Source: PALSA-555 sp963821325 (GTDB lineage: Bacteria; Actinomycetota; Acidimicrobiia; IMCC26256; PALSA-555). Taken from it: a stretch of 64,000 bases of DNA. This document shows positions 7,988 to 16,732 of the stretch, in pieces. A model generated the notes under the pieces. That model saw only the letters and a program-made list of their open reading frames with translations, was not told the DNA's origin and made no database searches. Where the stretch lies: the NCBI GenBank assembly GCA_963821325.1, contig CAWGDC010000003.1:186001-250000 (forward strand). The letters are read 5' to 3'. Within the stretch, counting starts at the first letter, position 1; each line of letters begins with the position of its first letter. The position numbers and the translations under genes were made by a program.

Positions 7988-9388
7988 TTACTCGCCGTTG
8001 CCGGTGACGGTGACGGTGGCCGGCGCCGACTGGAGATTGGTGGTGCTGTCGACAGCCTTGTACTGGAACGAGTCGTTTGTAGAAACCTCGGCGTTGTCGC
8101 TCGCCGCGTACTGGAACTGGGTCGAGGGCGCGTAGGGCGTCGTCACGTCCACCGGCGTCGCGCCGTTGTAGATCGTTCCGTACGAAGGCAAAGCCGTGAA
8201 CTGATACTGCAAGCCATTCGGGTTACTCGGGTCGGTGCCCCCGGAGAGCTGGAAGTCGACCGAATCTCCACCCATGGGCGGCAGCACGTTCCCGTCGCTG
8301 TCGGTGGTGATCGCAAGGCCCGATTGCGGCGTGCAGCTGACGCCGGTGCAGACCGGGTAGTTCTGGTTGACCGTCGGCGGTAACGGCACGGGGATGTTCA
8401 GGTTGCCCAACGGGTTGTTCGGCGGGTTGTTCGGCGGGTTGTTCGGCGGGTTGTTCGGCGGGTTGTTCGGAGGATTGTTCGGAGGATTGTTCGGAGGATT
8501 GTTCGGAGGATTGTTCGGAGGATTGTTCGGCGGGAGTTGGGGAAGGAAGCCTTGGTTGGGTGTCGACGGCGTGAACGATTGCACGACGCCGCCGGTGACG
8601 ACCACCGTCCCGCTGAAGGGCTGGAAGGCGCCGTTGCCGAGGCCGTGCTCGGTGAGGTCGAGGACCACGTTGTCCTGGATCCACTGGATGAGCGCGAGCT
8701 CGTCGGGGGTGAGCTGGCTGACGGCGCCGCAGAGGACACCGCTGGTGGAGTCGCACTGGCCGAGCGGGTTGAGGGTGCGGGTCTGCCCGTCGCTGCCGGT
8801 GAGGATGACGTTGTCGACGACGCCCGTGAACGTGCAGCTGGTCGCGCTCGTGCAGCTCACGGCGAAGGCGGTGCCGGACACGGCGGCGGTGGTGCCGCCG
8901 CCTTCCTGCTGGAACGACTCGCTCTGGGTGAGGGCGACCGTCCGGTTCCAGGTCTGGCCGCTGGTGAGGGTGCCGTCGACCTGGCGGTTGCCCTGGTTGT
9001 CGGTCAGCTTCTTGATGGTGAACGTCGTGTTCACATCCAGGCGGGTGTACGTGTCGGCGGCGTAGTCGATCTCCGCCTTGCCGACGCTGTCGGTCTGGAT
9101 GGTGTCACCGACGTGGAGGGCCTCCCCGTCGGTGCCGGGGCTGAACGTCGAGGACCCCGCGGCCTGCACCGAGACGTGGCCGACCGAGTCGGGCTTGATG
9201 ACCAGCTTCGCCGTCGCCTTGCTCGTGGAGGCGGCGCCCTTCTTCGTCGTGGTCGTCGTCGTGCCCCCACCCTTGCTGGGGGTGGAGAGACCGGCGGTCG
9301 CGGTGCCCGAGAGCGCCAGCATCAGGCCTGCACCGAGCGTGGCGGCGAGGATCGAGCGGGGGATCCGGGACCCGAGGCGCGGGAGCAT
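7988..9388 (-). CDS. Secreted FecR-domain protein with an (NNPP)n linker
   Basis: A 466-aa protein has a signal peptide (LAATLGAGLMLALSGTATA) and a Thr-rich stretch. A FecR-like domain follows at about 60-190 (LHVGDTIQTDSVGKAEIDYAADTY and RLDVNTTFTIKKL are typical of that fold). Next comes a linker of repeated Asn-Asn-Pro-Pro, and a C-terminal beta-rich region with SFQYKAVDS, like Ig/cadherin-type extracellular modules. FecR domains outside iron signalling often occur in secreted surface proteins, and there is no sigma/TonB partner here, so a structural or adhesive role is more likely than signalling. ATG start at 9386-9388, with a TATAAG box eight bases upstream. Confidence 0.8.
   Translation of the reverse strand: MLPRLGSRIPRSILAATLGAGLMLALSGTATAGLSTPSKGGGTTTTTTKKGAASTSKATAKLVIKPDSVGHVSVQAAGSSTFSPGTDGEALHVGDTIQTDSVGKAEIDYAADTYTRLDVNTTFTIKKLTDNQGNRQVDGTLTSGQTWNRTVALTQSESFQQEGGGTTAAVSGTAFAVSCTSATSCTFTGVVDNVILTGSDGQTRTLNPLGQCDSTSGVLCGAVSQLTPDELALIQWIQDNVVLDLTEHGLGNGAFQPFSGTVVVTGGVVQSFTPSTPNQGFLPQLPPNNPPNNPPNNPPNNPPNNPPNNPPNNPPNNPPNNPPNNPLGNLNIPVPLPPTVNQNYPVCTGVSCTPQSGLAITTDSDGNVLPPMGGDSVDFQLSGGTDPSNPNGLQYQFTALPSYGTIYNGATPVDVTTPYAPSTQFQYAASDNAEVSTNDSFQYKAVDSTTNLQSAPATVTVTGNGE
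8403..8534 (-). repeat. 12-base coding tandem repeat (NNPP) in two homogenised blocks
   Basis: Ten perfect-length 12-base units run from 8415 to 8534, preceded by one degenerate unit (8403-8414). On the plus strand they are four copies of TTGTTCGGCGGG, five of TTGTTCGGAGGA, and one more of the first type. Both variants encode the same four residues on the minus strand, so protein sequence is kept while third positions differ by block. This pattern points to repeat expansion by slippage from two founders. Copy number probably varies between strains and sets the length of the Pro/Asn linker. Confidence 0.9.
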
Positions 9389-9396
9389 CTGGGAAC

Positions 9397-9402
9397 CTTA
9401 TA
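9397..9402 (-). promoter_or_regulatory. Putative -10 box of the FecR-domain gene
   Basis: TATAAG (minus strand) sits eight bases before the ATG at 9388, inside a near-palindromic CCTTGTATAAGG. In this GC-rich setting it is the only AT-rich hexamer upstream. Its spacing would give a leaderless or very short-leader transcript. No convincing -35 is seen. Confidence 0.4.
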
Positions 9403-9590
9403 CAAGGCGACGGCGGCACAGGGAGCGTCGGGTGCTGAGTGACCCGGGTTCGACTTGGGGGCCGACCCACTCATGGTGCCCTCTGACCCGTTGCCGGGGC
9501 GTCGAGGACGTCGGTCACGCTGAAGTTGACCGTGAGAGTTGCCGATAACGCCGGTGCGGGGGCGTGCCGGGGTGAGAGAGAGAAGGCGGC

Positions 9591-9791
9591 GTGGACTACT
9601 TCTACCTGCTGCACGGCTGGCTCCGGTCGCGGCTCGGGCGAGACGAGCGGGGCGCCACCCTCGTCGAGTACGTGCTGCTCGTCTCCATGATCGCCATCGC
9701 GGTGATCGGCGCCGTGGTGTTCTTGGGCAGCCAGCTCAGCCCGAAGTTCAGCCAGGCGGGCAGCGCGATCAGCACGGCGCCCGGCCCGTAG
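9591..9791 (+). CDS. flp: Flp-type (Tad) pilin
   Basis: A 66-aa protein with a short charged N-terminus, then RDERGATLVEYVLLVSMIAIAVIGAVVF. The G-ATLVEY sequence is the class IVb/Flp pilin pattern: processing after Gly, a Glu five residues into the mature protein (followed by Tyr), and a single hydrophobic helix used for membrane storage and pilus assembly. The GTG start at 9591 follows GAGAGAGAAGG, a good ribosome site. The gene faces the minus-strand Tad assembly operon, and its end is 31 bases from the end of that operon's last gene. It should be the major subunit of the pilus built by the neighbouring TadA/B/C and CpaB/CpaE. Confidence 0.9.
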   Translation: MDYFYLLHGWLRSRLGRDERGATLVEYVLLVSMIAIAVIGAVVFLGSQLSPKFSQAGSAISTAPGP

Positions 9792-9821
9792 GCGACGCCG
9801 CGGCCGGGTCGTGCGCCCGGC

Positions 9822-11323
9822 TCAGGGCACGTCGTCGCGGACCAAGAGGACCCGGGTGCGGTCCCGGTAGCGGACCCGCCAGTGCCCCGTGTCTTCGACG
9901 AGCGTGACGAGCGGTTCGCCGCGGGGCCAGATGATCACCTGGATGTTCTCGCGCTGCAGGATCGGCGTCCCAGCCCGGTTGGGCGCGGGCCAGGGTGAAG
10001 TAGTCGGCGATGATGGGCCGCGGGTACATGTCGTAGCGGTCGTCGATGAAGACCCGCTGGCGTGGCCAGTCGGCGAGGATGACGTAGCCGGCGTCGGCGT
10101 CGGTGGTGAGCAGCCGCTTCCCGAGGAGCCGGTCGCGGGCGACGGCGTGCATCGCGCCGACGGGGTAGCCGGTGAAGTCGAAGTCGGGTTGCGCGGCGGC
10201 GTTCGCGGTGAAGACGCTGACCACGAGGACGAGCGCGGCGGCGAGACCCCAGCCGAGGAGCCCGGACCGATCGGACGGGTGGCTCGCGCCGGCGGGGCGG
10301 GGTCGGGCGACGGCCCGGGCGGCGATGGGCAGGCCGACGAGCGGCGCGAGGGCGATGTTGCGCAGCGCCCAGAGGCCGAGGACGAGGAACGGCAGCGAGA
10401 CGAGCAGGTCGCGGCGGCTGACGCTGGCCGGAGGCGCGGACGAGCAGCACGACGAAGGTGACGATCCAGAGGGCGTAGAGCTCGCCGCGGAGGCTGTGAA
10501 AGTCGGGTGAGCCCCACTCGACGATGTGGCGGAAGATGTCGGCGCGGCCGATCAGCACGGCGGGGAACGTGACGAGCGACACGCCGTACGGGTTCACGAA
10601 CACGGCGGCGCACGCGACGGCGCCGCCCGCGAGGAGCTGGCGCTCGCGGCCGGTCCACGGCGGGTGCCCGTCGAGCCAGCGGCCGACGAGGTGCAGCCCG
10701 AGGTACGCGAAGCCGAGCGCGAAGGTGCCGTGCACGTTCGCCCAGCACCACAGCAGCACGGGGATGGCGACGACGGGTCGGCGGCCGACGAGCGAGTCGG
10801 GCACCTCGACGACCCAGACGAGCACGACGAGGGCGAGGAGGCCGAACACGAGGGGCCGCTCCGACCACAGTGTGTCGAGGCTGGCCAGCGCGGCGGCGGT
10901 GAGCAGCGCGGCCCGCACCCGGTTGCGGGTGAGCCGCAGCGCGAGGCGGAAGGCCAGGACCGCGACGGCGACGCCGGTGAGCCCGACGAGGACGCGGATC
11001 CCGAACGGCCCGGTCACCCGGTCGACGACGGCGTAGGCGACCTCGGCGAGCCAGGACTGCACGACCCAGTGGGTGCCGGCGGCGCTGAACGAGAACGGGT
11101 CGGTGTGCGGGAACCCGGTGTCGAGGATGAGCTGCGCCGGTGCGCAGATGCCAGAAGAACGAGTTGTCGGAGAGCCGCTCGACGCCGATCGCCCACCCGA
11201 AGAGCGCGAACACCGCGGTGAAGAGGGTGTCGAGGCGCGGGCCACCCGGCCGGGTGGTCGGCGTGCGGCGGAGCCGGGGCGGCGGCCGGCGCGGCGGGGC
11301 CCGGCGTCGGTGGCGACGGCCAT
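9822..11323 (-). CDS. Multi-pass membrane protein, GT-C glycosyltransferase-like (several frameshifts)
   Basis: Conserved pieces in different frames join to one membrane protein of about 490 aa. They are FALFGWAIGVERLSDNSFFWHL, LILDTGFPHTDPFSF, WSERPLVFGLLALVVLVWVV, WANVHGTFALGFAYLG, LLVSLPFLVLG, and a soluble tail RQRVFIDDRYDMYP then VIIWPRGEPLVTLV. The FWHLRTG...PHTDPFSF beginning and alternating loops and helices resemble dolichyl-phosphate-mannose-dependent GT-C-like proteins, though the family is not firmly identified. Frame breaks lie near 11145, 10428 and 9969; a fourth near the N-terminus is likely because the ATG at 11323 is out of frame with the first helix. It follows tadC by four bases, so it belongs to the Tad operon and may modify or export pilus components. 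Confidence 0.65.
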
Positions 11324-11327
11324 GGCG

Positions 11328-12243
11328 CTAGATGGTTCGGGCGATCTGGATCATCGCCGGCCCCAGGATCACGACGAACACCGACGGGAAGATGCAGAAC
11401 ACCATCGGGAAGAGCATCTTCACCGGCAGCTTCTGGGCTTGGGTCTGGGCCCGTTGGCGGCGCTGCACCCGCATCTCGTCCGATTGCGAGCGCAGGATGC
11501 GCGCGATCGACACCCCGAACGTCTCGGCTTGGAGCATGGCGAGGATGAAGGTGCGCAGCTCGGTGACGTCGCAGCGGGCGTCCATGGCCCGGAGGGCGTC
11601 GGCTCGGCTCGACCCGAGGCGGTTCTCTCGCAGCATGCGGCGGAACTCGTCGGAGAGCGGCCCCGGCACCGCGGAGGTGGTGCGCTCGAGCGCCTGCTCG
11701 AAGCCGAGCCCGGCCTCCACGGAGATGACGAGCAGGTCGAAGATGTCGGGGAGCTGGACGGCGATGGCGTGGGAGCGGGCCTCCATCGCCCGGCTCAACA
11801 GCACGTCGGGGACCATGAAGCACACGCCCCAGAGCACGACGACGAACACGACGGCGATGAGCCCGGTCAGGCGCAGGCCGAGGAGGATGAGCGGCAGCCA
11901 CACGAGGCCGCTCATGAGGCCGAGCAGCTTGAACACGAGGATCTGGTCGACGCTGAAGTCGTTGGCCTTCCCGGCGAGGACGAGCCGTGCGGGCGACCTG
12001 GTCGCGGTAGCCCTCGGGGGTGAACCGCTGCACGACGCCCGCGACGCCCTGGAGGAGCGGGCTGACGACACGCTCGCTGATCGGGGCAAGCATCTCCTGG
12101 TCGCGGACGTCTTGGATCTGGTAGCCCTCGAGGCGGCGCAGCGATTCCCGCACGCCGGAGCGCTCGGAGACGAGGCCGGTCGTGAGCAGCCCGCCGAGCA
12201 GCACGGCGCCCGCGAACAGGCCGGCGATCAGGGCGGGGGACAC
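11328..12243 (-). CDS. tadC: TadC-like type II secretion F-domain membrane protein (one frameshift)
   Basis: An inner-membrane platform protein of the Tad pilus. N-terminal helix (AGLFAGAVLLGGLLTTGLV), a cytoplasmic part (SPLLQGVAGVVQRFTPEGYRDQV), then after a frame change near 11986-11994 two helices and the T2SSF domain (LPDIFDLLVISVEAGLGFEQAL), ending with the helix MLFPMVFCIFPSVFVVILGP. The LP-x-x-x-D-L-L-x-x-x-x-E-A-G-L pattern is the F-domain signature. Removing one base of a CCC run restores ARLVLAGKAND. It starts one base before the end of the spacer after tadB. Length when joined is about 304 aa, normal for TadC. Confidence 0.88.
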
Positions 12244-12244
12244 G

Positions 12245-13251
12245 TCACACCTCGATCTGCATGAGGTTGCGGAGCCACACGAACCCGATGACGGCCATCA
12301 CCGCCGACGCGATGACGGCCATGATCCCGAGGCCGCTCTGGAAGAGGACGACCATGTAGCCGGGCTGCACGACGTAGAGGATGAGCGCGAACGCCGGGGG
12401 GAAGATCCCGAGGATCCACGCGGAGAGGCGCCCCTCGGCGGTGAGCGCGGCGATCTCGCGGGAGAGCCGCTCGCGTTCGGTCATGGTGCGCGCCACGGTG
12501 TCGAGCAGCTCGGCGAGGTTGCCGCCGACCTCGCGCTGGATGCGGATGGCCATGACCGCCCACATGAGGTCGACGCTCTTCATCCGGTTCGCGGAGTCCT
12601 CGAGGGCGTCCTCGATGGGGCGGCCGAGGCGGCTCTCGGTGAAGCAGCGGGCCAGCTCGCGGCGGGCCGGCTCGGGGGCCTCCTCGGCGACGGCTTCGAG
12701 CGCCTGCGCGAACGAGAACCCGGCGCGCATCGACCCGGCGAAGAGGTTCAGGATGTCGGGCAGCTGGGTCTCGAACTTCTTGAGGCGCCGCACGCGACGC
12801 AGCTCGAGGAACACGACCGGGCCGACCGTCGCGAGCAGCGTGAGCACGAGGGCGGGGGCGGGCCGAGCAGCAGCAGCGACCCGGCGAGGACGACGAGCAC
12901 GCCCGCCAGGTAGAAGAAGATCGCCTCGGTGGGCCGCATCGGCAGGTCGGCCTGCTCGAGCTTCTCCTCGACGCGGTTCAGCAGCCCCACCCGCTCAGCG
13001 ATGCGCCCGGTGAACTCGGCCATGTCCTGGACGAGGCGGGTCTCGGCGAGCATCTGCTCCCCGCGTGCGACGGCGCGCGGCTGCTCGGGCTCGTCGACGT
13101 AGCCGGTGAGACGCCGCTCGAGTCGGCTGCGGTGGTCGCCGGACATGAGCAGCATCGCGAGCGCGAAGGCGAGCACCGAGGCGGCCATGATCGCGGGCAG
13201 CACGATCTTCCAGGTGGGGCTCACCGAGACGGTGGCGAGGGCCGCGATCAC
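12245..13251 (-). CDS. tadB: TadB-like type II secretion F-domain membrane protein (one frameshift)
   Basis: Second platform protein of the Tad machine. N-terminal helix (VLPAIMAASVLAFALAMLL), a linker, a helix pair (FFYLAGVLVVLAGSLLLLG), then the F domain (LPDILNLFAGSMRAGFSFAQAL; IQREVGGNLAELLDTVARTM) and two C-terminal helices. The frame breaks at a run of five Cs (12854-12858, plus strand G); a sixth C would give GPPPALVLTLLATVG and restore the gene. The GTG start overlaps the tadA stop (GTGA), implying translational coupling. Joined length about 335 aa. Confidence 0.9.
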
Positions 13252-14614
13252 CGTCGCATCCCGGCCCGACGGGAGAGCTGCTCACCGGCGAAGAGGGAGT
13301 GGTCGAGCGACACGCCGTAGTTCGCGAGCCGCTCCGAGAACGCGGGGCGAATGCCGGTGCTCTTGAGCTGGCCGCGGAAGCGGCCGTCGTCGTCGATCCC
13401 CATCGAGTAGTCGAACAGGTAGAGGTCTTGGAGGACGATCACCTCGCCCTCCATGCCCATGACCTCGCTCACGTGGGTGATGCGACGCGTCCCGTCCCGC
13501 AGGCGGGAGAGGTGCACGATCAGGTCGAGGGCCGACGCCATCTGCTCGCGGATGACCCGGACCGGCAGGTCCATGCCGGCCATCATGGCCATGGTCTCGA
13601 TGCGCGAGAGCGTGTCACGGGGCGCGTTCGAGTGGACGGTGGTCAGCGACCCGTCGTGGCCGGTGTTCATCGCCTGGAGCATGTCGAGCGCCTCGGCGCC
13701 GCGCGCCTCGCCGACGACGATGCGGTCGGGGCGCATGCGCAGCGCGTTGCGCACCAGGTCGCGGATGCGGATCTCGCCGCGACCCTCGATGTTGGGGGTC
13801 GCGCCTCGAGGCACAGGACGTGGGGCTGCTGGAGCTGGAGCTCTTTGGCGTCCTCGATCGTGACGATGCGGTCGTCGGCAGGGATGAACGACGAGAACAC
13901 GTTGAGGAGAGTGGTCTTGCCGGTGCCGGTCCCGCCGCTCACCACGACGTTCAGGCGGCCGCGCACGCAGCAGTCGGCGAAGTGGGCGACCTGCTCGGAC
14001 ATGGTGCCCATCCCGATGAGGTCGGTGACGGTGAACGGCTCGGCGCGGAAACGGCGGATGGTGAGGAACGGCCCGCCGATCGCGAGCGGGTGCACGATGA
14101 CGTTGACGCGGGAGCCGTCGGGCAGGCGGGCGTCGACCATCGGGGTGGCCTCGTCGACGCGGCGGCCGACCTGGCTGACGATCTTGTCGATGATGCGCCG
14201 CAGGTGACCCTCGTCGACGAAGCGCACGTCGGTCGGCGCGAGCTTGCCGTCCCGCTCGACGAACACCTGCGTCGGGCCGTTGACCATGATCTCGCTGATG
14301 GTCGGGTCCCGCAGCAGCCGGTCGATGGGGCCGTAGCCGAGGATGTCGTCGAAGACGGACTGCAGCACTGCCGCCCGCTCGGCGGCGCCGATCGCGACCC
14401 GCTCCTGCGCGAGCGCTCGGTGCAGCTGCTCCTCGACCTGCTTGCGCAGCTCGGCTTCGGTGATGCGCTGGTCGTAGAGGAGCGGGCCGAGCTCTTGCAC
14501 CACGAACTGGTGCATCTTCTGGCGCAGCTCCTCGAGGACCTGCGCCCGTCCCGTCGGCCGGTGCGGCGAGGACCCCGCGAGGGGACCGAGGGGACGCTGG
14601 CCGGTGACGGTCAT
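13248..14614 (-). CDS. tadA: TadA/CpaF secretion ATPase (one frameshift)
   Basis: The hexameric ATPase that powers Tad pilus extension. Domains: an N-terminal helical region (about 25-100), then the CpaF core with SEIMVNGPTQVFVER, Walker A GGTGTGKTTLLN, the Asp-box VTIEDAKELQL, Walker B-like RIVVGEARGAEAL, and the His box LTTVHSNAPRD. The frame breaks at a G5 run (13794-13798, plus strand); one more base gives CLEARPPNIEGRGEIRIRDL, the normal family sequence. The ATG at 14612-14614 overlaps the cpaE stop (ATGA) and its own stop overlaps tadB. Joined length about 455 aa is typical. Confidence 0.93.
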
Positions 14615-15847
14615 GCCCGGACCGCGGCCCGGCGGGCCCGCCGCCGACCCTTCCCGGGCACGGCGTCGCCGCCGAGCATCGAGCGGGCGATTCGGTCGAA
14701 CGCCCGGCTGGCCGGCGCGTCCGGGGCGTGCTCGACGACGGGCACGCCGGCGTTCACCGCGATCGGCACGCAGATGTCGGACGGGATGGGGAACTCGGCG
14801 CGGAGGCCGAGCACCGACTCGATCTCGCGGACGTCGAGCTTCACCTGGGTGTTGGCCCGGTTCAGCACGAGCCGCAGCTTCGGGCCGGCGATGGCGTGCA
14901 GGTTGAGGGCCTGCATGCCGATCTTCAGGTTCTTCACGCTCGGGATGTCCATCCCGCCGACGACCAGCACGACGTCGGCCGCCTCGATGAGCGCCACGGT
15001 GACCTCGTCGAGCTGGGCGGGCAGGTCGGCGACGACGTGCCCGCACGTCTGCTGCAGCGTCTGGCAGACCGACACGATGTCGGCCGGGTCGACGAGGCTG
15101 TCGAGCGTCGGCTCGGTCGGCGCGGGGAGGACCAGCAGCCCGCTCGGGCGGTGGACGGTGAGCATGCTGCGCACCAGGTCGTGGTCCCCGTACTGGGCGG
15201 CACCGACCGCGTCGAGCACGGTCTGCTGGGGCGGGATGCCGAGGAGCACGGAGACGTCCCCGAAGTTCACGTCGGCGTCGACGAGCGCCACCCGCTCGTC
15301 GCTGCGGTGCGCCATCGCCGACCGCGACGTTGATCGCCACGGTCGACTTGCCGACCCCACCCTTCGCCGAGAACACGATGATGAGGCGGCCCGGCGCCGC
15401 CCGATGCTCGGTCGGGACCGGGGCGCGGCCCACACCCCCGCCGAGCAGCGCGCCGACCCGGCTCACCGCGTCCGCCAGCGCCGCGGGGTCAGTCACCGCG
15501 ACCGTGTCGCGGGCGCCGGCCCGCAGGGCGGCGTGGAGCATCGGGGTGGTCACCTCGCCGCCGACGGCGAAGATCGCGCCGAGCTCGGGGCGCACGGAGA
15601 TCAGCCGGTGCACCTGCTCGAAGCCGTACGGGCTGGCCAGCCCCGGACCGAACACCACGACGACGCCGCGACCCGGACGCAGCGACTGGGACAGCGCCTC
15701 GAGGGTGTCGAACTGCGCCGCGGTCGAGAGGGTGGCGCCGAGACGCAGCCGGGCGCGGCCGTCCGGCTCGACGATCGCGACGTCGTACTGCGCTGCCGCG
15801 CTGTCGTTCCAGCCCACCCCGGGCACGCCGGTCTGCTCGAGCGCCAC
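14611..15847 (-). CDS. cpaE: CpaE/TadZ-like ParA-family localisation ATPase (one frameshift)
   Basis: A Tad-locus protein that positions the pilus assembly site. The first about 130 residues resemble an atypical receiver-like domain (VFGPGLASPYGFEQVHRL, AGARDTVAVTD). Next is a MinD/ParA ATPase with deviant Walker A FSAKGGVGKSTVAIN, switch I VALVDADVNFGDVSVLLG and VVADLPAQLDEV. The frame breaks near 15317-15321 in a GG pair: INVAV continues as AMAHRSDERVALVDAD. GTG start three bases after the cpaB stop. About 411 aa when joined. In Actinobacteria this gene regularly precedes tadA, as here. Confidence 0.88.
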
Positions 15848-15850
15848 CGG

Positions 15851-16558
15851 CTACCCGCTGGCTGGGACGGTCGCCGCAGCGCCGCTCGCGGCCAGCGACC
15901 GGAGGCTCAGGTAGAGGGAGCCGGAGTGCGCGGCGTTCTCGACGAGCAGCGCGTCGCTGGGTGACACCTCGAAGGTGATGAGCCCGCTGTTCGCCGCGGC
16001 GGCGCTCGCCGCGCCGCCGATCGGGGAGGTGGACGTCACCTGGCCGACGGCGAGCACCCGGACGTCTTGCAGCAGGTACTGGGCGCCCGAGTCGCCGATG
16101 ACGGCGACGTCGACGTGGTCACCGGGGGCGATCGCGCCCGCGACGCCGTGCGCCGAGTCGACGGACACGGTGACCGCGACGAAGTTCGAGCCGTCGATCG
16201 CCGCGGCGAGCGACCCGCCGCCCCCGTTGGCCGGCGTCGCGAAGCTCGACGCGGTGATGAACTGGCGGGCGCTGATGGTGGCGACCGCCACCTTGCCCTT
16301 CAAGGCGCCGGTGTCGGTGACGGCGTCCGCGGGCACGCTGCCCGCGAGCACCTTCGCGGTGCTGATGAGCCCGCTGCCGACCGCGCTGTCACCGCTCGTG
16401 CCCTTCGGGATGTCCTGGGCCGCGACGAACGCCTCGACGACCGAGGCGTTGCGCTGGGCCCGCTGGTCGGCCGACGTCACGTAGAAGTAGACGCCGATGC
16501 CCGAGACGGCGGCGAGGATCACCGCCGCGGCCGCGATCAGGGTCCGGCTCTTACCCAC
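15851..16558 (-). CDS. cpaB: CpaB-like SAF-domain pilus assembly protein
   Basis: A 235-aa protein with an N-terminal membrane anchor (TLIAAAAVILAAVSGIGVYFY), then a SAF/CpaB domain: VVEAFVAAQDIPKGTSGD, then FVAVTVSVDSAHGVAGAIAPGDHVDVAVIG, where the GDHVDV turn is characteristic. It ends with a region like RcpC/CpaB (ITFEVSPSDALLVENAAHSGSLYLSL). In diderms CpaB is periplasmic; in this monoderm it is probably an extracytoplasmic assembly factor. The GTG at 16556-16558 is chosen because GAGGGAGAGG precedes it. An upstream in-frame start at 16678 would add 40 unrelated residues. First gene of the minus-strand Tad operon. Confidence 0.85.
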   Translation of the reverse strand: MGKSRTLIAAAAVILAAVSGIGVYFYVTSADQRAQRNASVVEAFVAAQDIPKGTSGDSAVGSGLISTAKVLAGSVPADAVTDTGALKGKVAVATISARQFITASSFATPANGGGGSLAAAIDGSNFVAVTVSVDSAHGVAGAIAPGDHVDVAVIGDSGAQYLLQDVRVLAVGQVTSTSPIGGAASAAAANSGLITFEVSPSDALLVENAAHSGSLYLSLRSLAASGAAATVPASG

Positions 16559-16700
16559 TGCCTCTCCCTCGGCTTGAGCCTCCCGGCGCCCCAAACGCAA
16601 GGTCCAACCTGGATCCTCGGCCGGCGTCCAGCCCACCTTGAGGGTCAGGTGGGGCCCAGCCGGCCGCGGCGAGACCACGGCGGGGGCGGGGGCTGCCCGG

Positions 16701-16716
16701 GCCCGGCGGGCCGGGC
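16701..16716 (-). terminator. GC hairpin downstream of rpsA
   Basis: Seventeen bases after the rpsA stop, GCCCGG and CCGGGC form a perfect 6-bp stem around a 4-base loop within a longer G/C-rich self-complementary stretch. No U tract follows. In high-GC organisms such U-less hairpins may still end transcription or protect mRNA ends. It also separates rpsA from the cpaB operon. Confidence 0.4.
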
Positions 16717-16732
16717 GGGCCCGACCGCGGGG

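Noticed and set aside
8403..8534. Possible CRISPR array at the 12-base repeat
   Set aside because: Units are 12 bases with no spacers and stay in frame as coding sequence, so it is a protein repeat.
8367..9065. Plus-strand open frame with GLFGG repeats
   Set aside because: The repeats are the complement of the NNPP array in the FecR-domain gene, which has a signal peptide and a promoter-like box; the plus frame has neither.
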